Positions 6,787 to 15,714 of a stretch of 64,000 nucleotides of DNA are shown here, piece by piece. Every line of letters begins with the position of its first letter. Positions within the stretch are counted from its first letter, which is position 1. Source of the DNA: an uncultured Bacteroidales bacterium. GTDB lineage: Bacteria > Bacteroidota > Bacteroidia > Bacteroidales > Muribaculaceae. Made by a program: the position numbers and the translations under genes. The stretch spans positions 1-64,000 of the forward strand of contig CACWID010000003.1 of the NCBI GenBank assembly GCA_902760865.1, written 5' to 3'. Below the pieces are notes generated by a model. It was not told the DNA's origin and searched no databases. It saw only the letters and a program-made list of their open reading frames with translations.

Positions 6787-8541
6787 TCAGTTCTTGATGC
6801 CGCCATCAAAAATGATGAGGCTGCTGATATCCCAGATGGCTTGCTGATGCGGCAACAGGCTGCTGGTCTTGTCGCCGATGACTGACATGTTGCGCGGCTG
6901 GATGGCGCTCGTGACCGGGTATCGCAGGATGCTGTGACCCAGGCCTTTCCACGGATAAGCATTGGCTCCCATCACGTCGAGCAGTGTCGGGTACACGTCA
7001 ATCTGCCCGATGACCGGGTCATAGCGCAGCGTCGTGTCACAACCGGCAACAATCAGTGGTATGCCCCACTCGTCATCGGTCCACTCATAATCTGACCGGC
7101 CCTGAATGCGGTTCAGGTAGATTTGGGTATGGTCACTGACGATGGCCACCACGGTGTGGTCCATCATGTTCAGGCAGCGCAGTTCTTCGATGAAGGCGCC
7201 GATGCAGCTGTCAGTGATATTGACGCAGTTGAGGTAATCGCGGGCCTCGGCATTGAGGACCTTGCTGGCAGTAATCCACGAGGGCCTCCGCTGGCTTGTG
7301 GAGAACGGAACGTGCATCGTCATCGTCACCATCTCGAGGAAGAAGGGCTGACGCAGTTCCGGAAGCAGGCCGGCAGCAAACTCGGTGAGCGCGGCATCGT
7401 CAATGTCGTTGTGGCGTGAGAGGCACCCGGCCGCCGTCAGGTTGTCACGAGTGTAGAGCGGGTCAAAGCCGTAAGTTCGCGCCGTCACCGTCTGGTTCCA
7501 GTTCATGCCTGGCGTACAGATGATTTCGCGGCAATCATAGCCGTCGAGGGCGGCAGCAATCGTCGGGTAATTACCGTCACCCCAATCCACAGCCACCACG
7601 CCGTCGCGCAGGGGAGCCAGGCCCGTGTTGTAGATGAAGTGGGCATCGCTGGAGTGACCGTGGCTGGTCTGGAACAGCACGTGGGGTGCATAGATGACGC
7701 TATCGCCCGCCACAAGACGGTTGAGCACCGGTGTCACCTCGCGCCCGTCCACCTCCATGCCGATAGGCCATGTGTGGAGCGACTCCACGATGATGAGTAC
7801 AAGGTTGCGCCCCGGTCGTGAGCAATAAGGGTTATCGGTATATTGCGGACACTGTTCTGCCAGAAAACGCTGGACTGTGGCACGCTCATCGTCGGTCAAC
7901 GAATGGCTCATGAACATCGACTGCCAGAGGCCATAGATGCAATAGGGCACGAGTCCGTTCTGGGCATAGTAGTCACGGTTGCTGAACTTGTGCAGGAAGC
8001 GTTTCTCGTAGTTGTCGGTCCCGTCAAGATAGCCCAGTGCCCCCAAGAGGAGGGACGCCAGCAACGTGTAGAGGAAGGGGCGTAAACGCTGGCCTTTTTC
8101 GCGGGTCTTGCGGCCCGTCAGGCACATCACGACCAGCAGCAGGAACGGCACGACGATGAGCAGGTCCTGCCATCGCAGGAGCGAGGCCGTGCTCGACATG
8201 AGGGTCGGATTGACATTCTCGGTCAGCGTCAGGCTCTTCCAGGGCATCAAGTCATCATAGGCACGGCAATAGCACGTCTGCATAACGCACCACACGGTCA
8301 GCAACACCAGCGGAATCCACACCAGCGAACGGTGGCGGCGTTTTAATAACCAGTAGGGTGACAAGATCAGCAGTGCGCCTGACAGCGAAATGGCAACCAG
8401 ATGCCACTCATGCAACAAGCGCCCCACCCCGCCCAAATGGGTGTCCAGCGCCACGACAAAGCACTGCCAAGCAACAACGACGACACATGCGCAGAAAAAC
8501 AGCGCCCCATATCGTTCATTGTATCGTGCAATGCCTTTCAT
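6787..8541 (-). CDS. Membrane sulfatase-fold phosphoglycerol/phosphoethanolamine transferase (LtaS-like)
   Basis: A 584-residue inner-membrane protein with about five N-terminal transmembrane segments (roughly 12-31, 48-66, 74-91, 127-142, 156-170) and an extracytoplasmic alkaline-phosphatase-fold domain. Metal-site motifs are LVLIIVESLHTW (Glu253) and AIVSDHTQIY. The segment QTSHGHSSDAHF (291-302) aligns with the nucleophile loop of LtaS-type enzymes, with Ser297 where Thr is usual. Family members transfer phospho-head groups to glycans or lipids. It follows the UmuD-like gene by 18 bases on the same strand. Confidence 0.8.
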   Translation of the reverse strand: MKGIARYNERYGALFFCACVVVVAWQCFVVALDTHLGGVGRLLHEWHLVAISLSGALLILSPYWLLKRRHRSLVWIPLVLLTVWCVMQTCYCRAYDDLMPWKSLTLTENVNPTLMSSTASLLRWQDLLIVVPFLLLVVMCLTGRKTREKGQRLRPFLYTLLASLLLGALGYLDGTDNYEKRFLHKFSNRDYYAQNGLVPYCIYGLWQSMFMSHSLTDDERATVQRFLAEQCPQYTDNPYCSRPGRNLVLIIVESLHTWPIGMEVDGREVTPVLNRLVAGDSVIYAPHVLFQTSHGHSSDAHFIYNTGLAPLRDGVVAVDWGDGNYPTIAAALDGYDCREIICTPGMNWNQTVTARTYGFDPLYTRDNLTAAGCLSRHNDIDDAALTEFAAGLLPELRQPFFLEMVTMTMHVPFSTSQRRPSWITASKVLNAEARDYLNCVNITDSCIGAFIEELRCLNMMDHTVVAIVSDHTQIYLNRIQGRSDYEWTDDEWGIPLIVAGCDTTLRYDPVIGQIDVYPTLLDVMGANAYPWKGLGHSILRYPVTSAIQPRNMSVIGDKTSSLLPHQQAIWDISSLIIFDGGIKN

Positions 8542-8559
8542 ACCACGGCTGTAAAATGT

Positions 8560-8988
8560 TTATACTTTCTTGATGATGTGTGAGACGACGCCCCACACGA
8601 CGAAGTTACTCTCCTCTTCTACCCGCAATTCAGGGAACTTAGCATTGGCCGGCGTGAGGTAGATGCCGTCGTCACGCACGGTCAGGCGCTTGACGGTGAA
8701 GTCCCCGTCGATAAAGCACACGGCGATGTTGCCGTCTTGGGGCGTGAGCGAGCGGTCAATGATGAGCAGGTCACCCTCGTTGATGCCCGCATCAACCATC
8801 GAATTGCCGATCACCCGGGCGCAGAAAGTGGCTGCAGGATTGGTGATGAGGGCGCGGTTCAGGTCGATGCTGTCGGCATATTCGCCCTGGGCAGGACTGG
8901 GGAAACCGGCCTGCACGCGACTCTCAAAAAACTGTAATCCCGACGTTTTCTCGTCAGCCTTTACTTCTGATATCTTGATTTCGTCCAT
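8560..8988 (-). CDS. umuD: UmuD-like S24 autoproteolytic protein (orphan)
   Basis: A 142-residue S24 peptidase that closely follows E. coli UmuD in layout. It has a cleavage site Ala27-Gly28 in RVQAGFPSPAQG, catalytic Ser63 in GNSMVDAG and Lys100 in FTVKRL. UmuD cleaves itself on RecA filaments and then forms polymerase V with UmuC. No umuC (Y-family polymerase) lies next to it: the flanking genes are a PhnP-like hydrolase (two-base gap) and the LtaS-like sulfatase. It may serve a distant UmuC or have another role. Confidence 0.88.
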   Translation of the reverse strand: MDEIKISEVKADEKTSGLQFFESRVQAGFPSPAQGEYADSIDLNRALITNPAATFCARVIGNSMVDAGINEGDLLIIDRSLTPQDGNIAVCFIDGDFTVKRLTVRDDGIYLTPANAKFPELRVEEESNFVVWGVVSHIIKKV

Positions 8989-8990
8989 CG

Positions 8991-9764
8991 CTACACTTTC
9001 ACAATCAGGCCGTCATAGGCCAGTTCGACATTAGGCGGCAGCAACCGTGGCGAATCGACATGCAATCCCATGCGGTCACTCATGTGGATCAGATAGGCTT
9101 TGCCGGGCTTGATGCGCTCAATTGCATGGAGCGTCTCGTCCAGGCACATGTGCGAGAGGTGCTCGCCTGTTGCTCGCAACGAATTGATGACCAGCAAGGG
9201 AACGCCGCTCAGGCGGTCCAGGACACTGTCATCGATGGTCTTGGCATCGGTGATATAGGCCAGCGGGCCGATGCGATAGCCCACGATGGGCAACTTGTAG
9301 TGCATCACGGGTATCGGCTCGACCTTGACTCCCTCAACGAGGAAAGGCTCATCGCCGATCTCATGCTCCTCAAACTGGGCCACACCTGGATAGGGGTTGC
9401 TCGAGAAGCAGTAAGGGATGCGCTGATGCAGGTCGTCCAGCACATCCTTGCGGGCATAGATCGGGAACGGGCGCTCAAAGCAATAAGCGCGCAGGTCGTC
9501 CAGTCCCGCCACATGGTCAAAGTGGATGTGGGTGAGCAGCACGGCATCGAGGTTGTCGTCGCTGGCTCGCAGCATCTGGGTGCGGAAGTCAGGCCCGCAA
9601 TCGATGAGCAGGCGTGCACCCTGATAGCGAACGATGGCCGAAGTGCGCAGCCGCTTGTCGCGAGGGTCTGCACTCAGGCAGACGGGGCACTGGCAGCGCA
9701 GCATGGGAACACCGGTCGAGGTGCCTGTCCCGAGAAATTCTATTTCTAGTGTCGTCAGCTTCAT
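8991..9764 (-). CDS. PhnP-like MBL-fold metallo-hydrolase
   Basis: A 257-residue metallo-beta-lactamase-fold phosphodiesterase-like protein. It carries the extra structural zinc motif CQCPVC (24-29) typical of PhnP, the active-site motif THIHFDH (78-84) followed by AGLDD, and later metal ligands in LSHMCLDE and LIHMSDR. PhnP hydrolyses cyclic phosphodiesters, but this stand-alone relative lies outside any phn operon, so its substrate is unknown. Its start overlaps the upstream lipoprotein stop by four bases and its stop is two bases before umuD. Confidence 0.88.
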   Translation of the reverse strand: MKLTTLEIEFLGTGTSTGVPMLRCQCPVCLSADPRDKRLRTSAIVRYQGARLLIDCGPDFRTQMLRASDDNLDAVLLTHIHFDHVAGLDDLRAYCFERPFPIYARKDVLDDLHQRIPYCFSSNPYPGVAQFEEHEIGDEPFLVEGVKVEPIPVMHYKLPIVGYRIGPLAYITDAKTIDDSVLDRLSGVPLLVINSLRATGEHLSHMCLDETLHAIERIKPGKAYLIHMSDRMGLHVDSPRLLPPNVELAYDGLIVKV

Positions 9765-10726
9765 TTTCTGAATTGGCTCAACAGGCCGTCAACAAAATAT
9801 AGATAAGAGCCGCCGTCATAGTACCAGTATTCCCTCATGCCTCCCTGGTCGGGATTCTCGTTGATGCGCTTGGGAGAGCCTATCGACAGGCGGCACTCTT
9901 CCTTGGTCATGCCCTCAGACAACTGGGCACGTGTAATGAGTTGCCACGTGGCATCGGTGATGGCGGGATAAGACAGGTGCGGATCGGTGGCGGCAAACGA
10001 GGCTTCAAAGTCGCGACCGTGCATGGTCGAGGCATTGTCGCTCAGCCATATCATTGCCCGCTCGCCGGTGTCGGCCGTGGTGAACAACACCCGGAGCGGC
10101 AGCACGGAATTGCCGGGCAACACACTGTCGATGTGAACCTTGACAAAATGGCGGCCATCGACCATCTGCTCGCTCTGCCGGTCATACCAGATGCCCGTGA
10201 GGATGTAGTAATCCTTGCCTTCGACCTGGCGGGCTACATGGTCCACCATGTCAAGGTCAATAAGCATGGGAATGGTAAAACCGCGACGATTGGCTTCTGT
10301 CGCTTTGCCCGCACGGCAAGCATAAGTCAGTCCTGTCACGCTGTCATGGAGGTCAACAACGATATACCTGTTGTCGTTCTGGAACAGGCCGCTGGTCTGA
10401 TAGCCCACATAGTCAAGAATGCGTCCGGCCAGATGCAGCGTGTCGGTGTCATAACCTGGCTGAGGAGTAAACAGCAGCTTCACCTGGTCGTCGGTAACCC
10501 AGAAGCGTTTGCCCTGGCGCCAAGCCGGCAACGAGTCCACATAGGCCTCGAGCATCACATCCTGCTGATTGGCATGGGTCTGCTCCATGGCGCGCCTGAC
10601 TTCTTTATCCGTCACATGACTGGTCACCTCGATGCCGGTACCGCATGATGCAACGACGGCACACAATAGCATGCCGACGAGCACATGGACATATCGATAC
10701 CTGATGCAGTGAGAGAACCAGCCCAT
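9761..10726 (-). CDS. Lipoprotein with BamE/SmpA-like C-terminus
   Basis: A 321-residue lipoprotein with an extended N-terminus and the lipobox-like VVASCG (Cys near 29). The body is not recognised. The last 60 residues (LSEGMTKEECRLSIGSPKRI, then GGMREYWYYDGGSYLYF) resemble the SmpA/OmlA/BamE fold, usually an outer-membrane periplasmic module that binds partner proteins. It is coupled by overlap to the PhnP-like gene and sits 13 bases after the small lipoprotein gene. An envelope role is inferred. Confidence 0.7.
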   Translation of the reverse strand: MGWFSHCIRYRYVHVLVGMLLCAVVASCGTGIEVTSHVTDKEVRRAMEQTHANQQDVMLEAYVDSLPAWRQGKRFWVTDDQVKLLFTPQPGYDTDTLHLAGRILDYVGYQTSGLFQNDNRYIVVDLHDSVTGLTYACRAGKATEANRRGFTIPMLIDLDMVDHVARQVEGKDYYILTGIWYDRQSEQMVDGRHFVKVHIDSVLPGNSVLPLRVLFTTADTGERAMIWLSDNASTMHGRDFEASFAATDPHLSYPAITDATWQLITRAQLSEGMTKEECRLSIGSPKRINENPDQGGMREYWYYDGGSYLYFVDGLLSQFRK

Positions 10727-10739
10727 GGAACTATATGGC

Positions 10740-11168
10740 TTATTTCTCCTTCTTGTTGTCCTTTTCCTTATTCTCAGCCGTCAGGACGGCATTGATGGCC
10801 TGGGTGACGGCATGGATGTTGATGTCTTGTTTAAGGGCATCATCCATTAACTGATGGACGGCCTCATCCTTGTCCATTCCGTTGTGGATTTTGGTGACAG
10901 TGAGATAGGCGGCATTGCGGACGCGGGCATCCTTCATCGCGGCACGGAATTGGTTCAATGCTGCAGTGTCGCCAGTGGCAGCGATTCCCTCCTCCATCTT
11001 GCGAATCTGGTCATCAGTACTGAGGGCACTTGCTGAATCCTGCTTTTCTACACTCTCATTGAGCTGCTTGGAGAGCTCTTCGCCTTTTGCCTTGTAATTC
11101 TTGTCACCCTGGCAGCTTGTCAACGACAAGGCTACAGCGACAGACATCATCAATAAAAGTTTCTTCAT
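10740..11168 (-). CDS. Small helical lipoprotein of unknown function
   Basis: A 142-residue lipoprotein with signal and lipobox ending SLTSCQG (Cys19). The mature part is charged and likely helical, with repeated Lys/Glu and Gln/Ala runs (GEELSKQLNESVEKQDSA, then DDQIRKMEEGIAATGDT) and a Lys/Glu-rich tail (AENKEKDNKKEK). I recognise no domain. It lies in a same-strand run downstream of the TSCPD gene (45-base gap) and upstream of the BamE-like lipoprotein gene. Confidence 0.7.
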   Translation of the reverse strand: MKKLLLMMSVAVALSLTSCQGDKNYKAKGEELSKQLNESVEKQDSASALSTDDQIRKMEEGIAATGDTAALNQFRAAMKDARVRNAAYLTVTKIHNGMDKDEAVHQLMDDALKQDINIHAVTQAINAVLTAENKEKDNKKEK

Positions 11169-11213
11169 TTTTCTGTGTTTATTTAATGTTATATTTTTTT
11201 CGTTTATTGGGCC

Positions 11214-11468
11214 TTATTGTGCAGCGAGCGCCTCGCGCAGGGCTGTCGCCAGCTGGTCGGGGCACGACGTGTTCTTGTAGCCGCAGCGGATGCCTTGCAT
11301 CTTGCTGATCACATCGCTTGCCTTCATCCCGCGCACCAGTAAGGAAATCCCTTGCAGGTTGCCATGGCAGCCGCCATAGAACTGCACGTCACGCACGATG
11401 CCCGCCTCGTCGATTTCCAGGTCGATCTGGCTCGAGCAAGTGCCGTTGGTATAATAGGTGTACTTCAT
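11214..11468 (-). CDS. TSCPD-domain protein (TIGR03905 type)
   Basis: An 84-residue protein consisting of a TSCPD domain alone. Conserved cysteines occur in TNGTCSSQ, YGGCHGN, IRCGY and the eponymous NTSCPDQL motif. The same fold is found at the C-terminus of some vitamin B12-dependent ribonucleotide reductases, where the cysteines probably bind metal or act in redox. The stand-alone form has no settled function. It is 30 bases after the Crp/Fnr gene on the same strand. Confidence 0.85.
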   Translation of the reverse strand: MKYTYYTNGTCSSQIDLEIDEAGIVRDVQFYGGCHGNLQGISLLVRGMKASDVISKMQGIRCGYKNTSCPDQLATALREALAAQ

Positions 11469-11498
11469 TCTATTTTGATTAGTTAAAACAACAATAGT

Positions 11499-12173
11499 TT
11501 ATTCCGTTGCCGTGAGCAGGCCTGTCAAATCGCTGATCTGCATCCCGTTGGCGTCAAAGTCAAGAATCTCCTGACTCTTCAGCTTATCGAGCGTGGAGAT
11601 GAGCGTGGACCGCTGGACGCCCAGCAGCGCACACATGTCACGTTGCCGATAGCTGAAAGAGATGTCGGTGGCCCCTTGCACGGTGAGCATGTCCACCAGT
11701 GTAGCCAAGCGCTCGATCACCGACCCGTCCTTGATTGACAATGGGTAGGACAGATTGTGCTGCCGTCCCGTGGACAGGTAATTCAAGATATTGAACAGGA
11801 AGACCTTATCGGCGCTGATCATCTTGATGTAGTCGCTCTTGCGCAGCTGCAGGATGCCGCAAGTGCCGTCACTCACGGCGGTGTAGGGATAGACGGTGTG
11901 ACGGCCGAAGAGGTATTCCGGGGCCAGCACATGAGGGCTGGATATCGTCTGACGCATGTTGACCCGCAATTTCGGGAAAACGGTCTCAAGCCTCACCTTA
12001 CCCGACACGATAAACTTGATGTGAGTACAGGCATCACCGGCATCGAATACGTGCTCCCCATTTCGGTACTTCAGGAAATGGAAGGGCAATTTCTCGACCA
12101 GGGCCGTTATCACCTCGGTGCTCACGCCCTGGAAGAGCGGCAACTGCATCAGCTGTTGATACATGCTGTTCAT
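11499..12173 (-). CDS. Crp/Fnr-family transcription regulator
   Basis: A 224-residue regulator with an N-terminal cyclic-nucleotide-binding-like beta-barrel (about 10-125, containing GEHVFDAGDACTHIKFIVSG) and a C-terminal winged helix (about 150-215, with FSYRQRDMCALLGVQRSTLI). No Fnr-type iron-sulfur cysteine cluster is seen in the N-terminus, so its ligand is unknown. It lies 21 bases after hisS and 30 bases before the TSCPD gene. Its regulon cannot be read from the sequence. Confidence 0.88.
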   Translation of the reverse strand: MNSMYQQLMQLPLFQGVSTEVITALVEKLPFHFLKYRNGEHVFDAGDACTHIKFIVSGKVRLETVFPKLRVNMRQTISSPHVLAPEYLFGRHTVYPYTAVSDGTCGILQLRKSDYIKMISADKVFLFNILNYLSTGRQHNLSYPLSIKDGSVIERLATLVDMLTVQGATDISFSYRQRDMCALLGVQRSTLISTLDKLKSQEILDFDANGMQISDLTGLLTATE

Positions 12174-12194
12174 GACACGGGGTTGCTGGGGTTA

Positions 12195-13556
12195 TCAGGC
12201 CAGAGCCGTTATCACCTGCTCGACAGTCAACGTCTGCTGTTCACCGGTAGTCATGTTCTTCAGCGCAATGGTTCCGTTCTGGACCTCATCGGCGCCGACA
12301 ATGGCTACATAAGGTATCTTGCGGTCGTTGGCATAGTTCATCTGCTTCTTCATCTTGGCGCTGTCGGGGTACAGCTCAGCGCTGATACCGGCACGTCTCA
12401 GGGTCATGATGTGACGCAGCGACATCGTGGCCTCCTGCTCGCCGAAGTTGACGAACATCACACGGGCGGTGGCCATGGTGTCGGCAGGATACAGGTCGAG
12501 GGCGTTCAGCACATCATAGATGCGGTCTGCGCCGAAACTGATGCCCACACCGGAGAGGCCCGGCATGCCGAAGACGCCAGTCAGGTTATCATACCTGCCG
12601 CCGCCGGTGATACTGCCGATTGCCACATCCAGGGCCTTGACCTCCAGGATGGTTCCGGTATAGTAGTTCAGGCCGCGGGCCAGCGATACGTCGAGCTCGA
12701 CATGGGCGCGCGTGCCCAGCTGAGCCACGTGGTCCAGCACATAGCGCATCTCCTCGATGCCCTTCATGCCCACTTCGCTGCCGGCCAGCATGCCTGACAG
12801 TGAGTTCAGGCGTTCCTCGTTGCTGCCGTCCAGGGCAAGAAGCGGTTGCAGCGTGGTGATGGCCTCGTCGGTCAGGCCCTTCTCGCGCAACTCGGCATTG
12901 ACACCGTCAAGGCCGATCTTGTCAAGCTTGTCGATGGCGACAGTGATATCTATGATTTTGTCGGCAGCACCGATGACCTCGGCGATGCCGCTCAATATCT
13001 TGCGGTTGTTGAGCTTGATGGCGACATTGATGTTGAAGCGGTTGAACACCTCATCGATCATCGTTACCAGCTCCACTTCATTAAAGAGCGAGTCGCTGCC
13101 CACGATGTCGGCATCACACTGATAGAACTCGCGATAGCGGCCCTTCTGGGGACGATCGGCACGCCACACGGTCTGTATCTGGTAACGCTTGAACGGCATC
13201 TGCACTTCATTGCGGTGCTGCACCACATAGCGTGCAAACGGCACGGTCAGGTCGTAGCGCAGACCCTTCTCGCTGATCTTGGTGGTCAGGTGCAGCGAGT
13301 CATGGGCGGCGAGCAAGTCGTCGGGAGCGTCTTTCAGATAGTCTCCGCTATTCAGGATTTTGAACAGTAACTTGTCGCCCTCCTCGCCATATTTTCCCAT
13401 CAGCGTTGACAGGTTCTCGATGGCGGGGGTCTCTATCTGCTGGAATCCGTAGAGCAGAAAGACGTCCTTGATGGTATTAAAGATATAGTTGCGGCGCGCC
13501 ATCTCAATGGGTGAGAAGTCGCGGGTCCCCTTGGGGATAGAGGGTTTTTGAGCCAT
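12195..13556 (-). CDS. hisS: Histidine--tRNA ligase
   Basis: A class II aminoacyl-tRNA synthetase charging tRNA-His in the cytoplasm (453 residues). It starts [19 protein letters not shown] with motif 1, shows motif 2 around [13 protein letters not shown] and the histidine-A motif [13 protein letters not shown], then [10 protein letters not shown]. The C-terminal anticodon-binding domain occupies about residues 350-450. Length is normal. It heads a long minus-strand run continuing into the Crp/Fnr regulator and the lipoprotein genes. Confidence 0.96.
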   Translation of the reverse strand: MAQKPSIPKGTRDFSPIEMARRNYIFNTIKDVFLLYGFQQIETPAIENLSTLMGKYGEEGDKLLFKILNSGDYLKDAPDDLLAAHDSLHLTTKISEKGLRYDLTVPFARYVVQHRNEVQMPFKRYQIQTVWRADRPQKGRYREFYQCDADIVGSDSLFNEVELVTMIDEVFNRFNINVAIKLNNRKILSGIAEVIGAADKIIDITVAIDKLDKIGLDGVNAELREKGLTDEAITTLQPLLALDGSNEERLNSLSGMLAGSEVGMKGIEEMRYVLDHVAQLGTRAHVELDVSLARGLNYYTGTILEVKALDVAIGSITGGGRYDNLTGVFGMPGLSGVGISFGADRIYDVLNALDLYPADTMATARVMFVNFGEQEATMSLRHIMTLRRAGISAELYPDSAKMKKQMNYANDRKIPYVAIVGADEVQNGTIALKNMTTGEQQTLTVEQVITALA

Positions 13557-13608
13557 TTTTCAGTTTAATTGTTTCTTTATATAAATAAGGATGATAATCT
13601 ACTACAGT

Positions 13609-14289
13609 TTATCGCCTGTTGCCGCCAAAGATCAGGGCGATATAATATAATAAGGAGGCAAGCGAACCGATTGCTGCCACGACGTAGGTATAAGCAGCGG
13701 CCTTCAAGGCGTCCTTGGCATATTCCAGTTGCTGGCCACCGGCGATTCCGGAGCGCTCAAGCCAGGCGACAGCACGACGGCTGGCGTCGATCTCGACAGG
13801 CAGCGTCACAAAGCTGAAGGCAACCGTAGTGGCAAACAGGGCTATAGCGACATACAGAGGAATAGGCGTCCACTGGGCAACAACGATTCCGGCAAGAAGC
13901 AGCCACTGGATGGTATTTGACGCGAAGGACACAATGGGAACCATCTTGGTGCGCAGCTCCAGCATGCTGTAGCCCACCTTGTGCTGGATGGCATGGCCAC
14001 ACTCGTGGGCGGCAACGGCTGCCGCAGCGATGCTGTTGGTGCCATAAACAGGTTCGCTCAGGTTGACCGTCCTGTTGGCGGGGTTGAAGTGGTCGGTAAG
14101 CTGTCCGCTGACGCTGGTCACCTGCACGTCGCCACAACCGTTCTGCTGCAACATTGCCGACGCCACGTCCCTGCCGGCCATCGGCACGCCCAGAGGAATC
14201 TTGCTATACTTGGCAAATTTTGTCTTGAGGGAGCTCTGAACAATCATGCTCAGAATAAAAACGCCTCCCATTAAAATCCAAATAAACAT
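13609..14289 (-). CDS. YugP-like membrane zinc metallopeptidase
   Basis: A 226-residue membrane protein of the neutral zinc metallopeptidase family (Zn_peptidase_2 / YugP). The zinc motif is HECGH (His95, Glu96, His99). Hydrophobic segments occur at about 3-20, near 120-170 and at the C-terminal end (AAIGSLASLLYYIALIFGG). The substrate is unknown; an envelope quality-control role is inferred from the family. It has its own likely promoter (TAACTTTG, minus strand, 14392-14399), leaving a leader of about 100 bases. Confidence 0.85.
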   Translation of the reverse strand: MFIWILMGGVFILSMIVQSSLKTKFAKYSKIPLGVPMAGRDVASAMLQQNGCGDVQVTSVSGQLTDHFNPANRTVNLSEPVYGTNSIAAAAVAAHECGHAIQHKVGYSMLELRTKMVPIVSFASNTIQWLLLAGIVVAQWTPIPLYVAIALFATTVAFSFVTLPVEIDASRRAVAWLERSGIAGGQQLEYAKDALKAAAYTYVVAAIGSLASLLYYIALIFGGNRR

Positions 14290-14391
14290 ATCTTCTCAAT
14301 TTTTTATGTGATTAATATTCTTTTTTCTCTTGTCAGTGACACAATTGGCATGGAATTTGCCATCAATAGCGCTGGACAAGATTACAAACTG

Positions 14392-14399
14392 CAAAGTTA
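14392..14399 (-). promoter_or_regulatory. Promoter -7 box for the YugP-like peptidase gene
   Basis: TAACTTTG on the minus strand, about 103 bases upstream of the ATG at 14289. The -33 box is not at ideal spacing. Confidence 0.45.
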
Positions 14400-14471
14400 A
14401 AGAATTTTGACCGCAAATTCACCCAAAAGGGCAATAAAAGTGCTAAAAAATGAAAATTAGGCCGAAAAAAA

Positions 14472-14502
14472 TTTGGTAATTCAAAAATAGCCGTTACTTT
14501 TG
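14472..14502 (+). promoter_or_regulatory. Consensus promoter for the Ala-rich lipoprotein gene
   Basis: TTTG at 14472-14475, a 19-base spacer, then TACTTTTG at 14495-14502. This fits the Bacteroidota sigma-ABfr consensus and lies 56 bases before the start codon, suggesting strong expression. Confidence 0.8.
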
Positions 14503-14558
14503 CGGCGTTGATTCAAACGTTTTATTATTAATCATTTATTTTTAAAAGTTGTTTTATT

Positions 14559-15116
14559 ATGAAGAAGTTTTTATTGATGTTTGCAGCTGTTGCTGCTATC
14601 GCATTTGTTGGTTGCAAGACTGAGACCAAGCCCGTTGAAGAGGCTCCCGTTGAAGAAGCTCCCGTAGCTGAGTACACCGTTGACGGCGTTGCCGCTGACC
14701 TGCTGAACTGCGCTGATGAGGCTGCTGCTGTTAGCCTGCTCGATGGTATCAAGGCTAAGGCTGAGGAGTTGCTGAATGGTGGTGACCAGGCTGGTTACTT
14801 CAACATCATCAACATCCTGAAGACCGTTTGGGAGAACAACAAGGATGCCATCCTGGCTAAGATCCCGACCCTGGCTGAGAAGATGGCCGGCTACATCGAT
14901 GTTCCCGAGAACCTGAAAGCTGGTTTTGCTGATTTCGTAGCAAAGCAGGCTGCCGAGAAGGTTGGTCAGGCTGTTGACGCCGCTACCGATGCTGCTGCCG
15001 AGAAGGTTGACGCTGCTAAGGAGGCCGTACAGGACGCTGCTGGCGACGCTGTTAATGCTGCCAAGGAGAAAGGCGCTGAGGCTGCTCAGGCTGTAGCTGA
15101 CGAGCTGAAGAAGTAA
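14559..15116 (+). CDS. Ala/Glu-rich helical lipoprotein, probably abundant
   Basis: A 185-residue lipoprotein with signal ending IAFVGCKTE (Cys20). A Pro/Glu-rich linker (KPVEEAPVEEAPVAEY) is followed by a mixed middle part and, from about residue 130, Ala-rich heptad-like repeats (AVDAATDAAAEKVDAAKEA and on) like apolipoprotein or LEA-type helices. It has a strong promoter, a restricted codon choice (GCT, AAG, GTT) and its own terminator, all signs of high expression as a single-gene unit. Its function is unknown; a periplasmic structural or coating role is a guess. Confidence 0.82.
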   Translation: MKKFLLMFAAVAAIAFVGCKTETKPVEEAPVEEAPVAEYTVDGVAADLLNCADEAAAVSLLDGIKAKAEELLNGGDQAGYFNIINILKTVWENNKDAILAKIPTLAEKMAGYIDVPENLKAGFADFVAKQAAEKVGQAVDAATDAAAEKVDAAKEAVQDAAGDAVNAAKEKGAEAAQAVADELKK

Positions 15117-15140
15117 TTTCGATTATTCTTAACCCTAATA

Positions 15141-15183
15141 AATTGGGGCTGACTCAACAACGAGCCAGCCCCAATTATTTTAT
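15141..15183 (+). terminator. Terminator between converging genes
   Basis: Arms 15141-15155 and 15162-15176 pair with one mismatch around a six-base loop, followed by a T-rich run. It sits between the Ala-rich lipoprotein gene (plus) and the GNAT gene (minus), so it may act both ways. Confidence 0.75.
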
Positions 15184-15198
15184 GCCATAATAGCTTGG

Positions 15199-15696
15199 CT
15201 ATTGACGCGACTTCTGGTAGGCAAGACGCTCGTCACCGTTGGCAAGGTAGATAATGCCGCAATAGGTAAAGCCGTAGCGGTCGATGACGTGACGCATGAT
15301 GACGTTGTCGCGATGGGTGTCGATGCGCAGGTTGCCCGCCACATCCATGCAGTAGTCCATCACGTCGTTAAAGATGCCGTGACTGGCTGCCTTGCTTGCC
15401 AGGCGGTGTACCACATAATAGGGTTCATCGTCGAGCCATGCGCCCTCATAGATTTTCTGATAAGTAGGCTCGGGGCACGCAATAAACGCAAAGGAAGCCA
15501 CTATCTCCCCACCCTGCTCCACGCACAGGTAACAATGCCCGTTGTTGATGTCGTTGATGATGGTTTCCTCGCTGGGATAGCCGTCGATCCACTGGTTCAC
15601 GTTACCGCAGGAGCGCATGATGCCGCGCGCCTCGTTGATAAGGCGCATGATGACCGGCACGTCCTCCATCCTCGCTTTTCTAAATGTCCTATTCAT
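15199..15696 (-). CDS. GNAT-family N-acetyltransferase
   Basis: A 165-residue GNAT-fold protein. It begins FRKARMEDVPVIMRLINEAR, typical of the first strand and helix, and has a central acetyl-CoA-binding region (VVHRLASKAASHGIFNDVMD, then DTHRDNVIMRHVIDRYGF). The substrate is not predictable. It is 18 bases downstream of the M3 peptidase gene on the same strand and probably co-transcribed with it. Confidence 0.85.
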   Translation of the reverse strand: MNRTFRKARMEDVPVIMRLINEARGIMRSCGNVNQWIDGYPSEETIINDINNGHCYLCVEQGGEIVASFAFIACPEPTYQKIYEGAWLDDEPYYVVHRLASKAASHGIFNDVMDYCMDVAGNLRIDTHRDNVIMRHVIDRYGFTYCGIIYLANGDERLAYQKSRQ

Positions 15697-15714
15697 CTCT
15701 CTGTCCTTTGTTTT

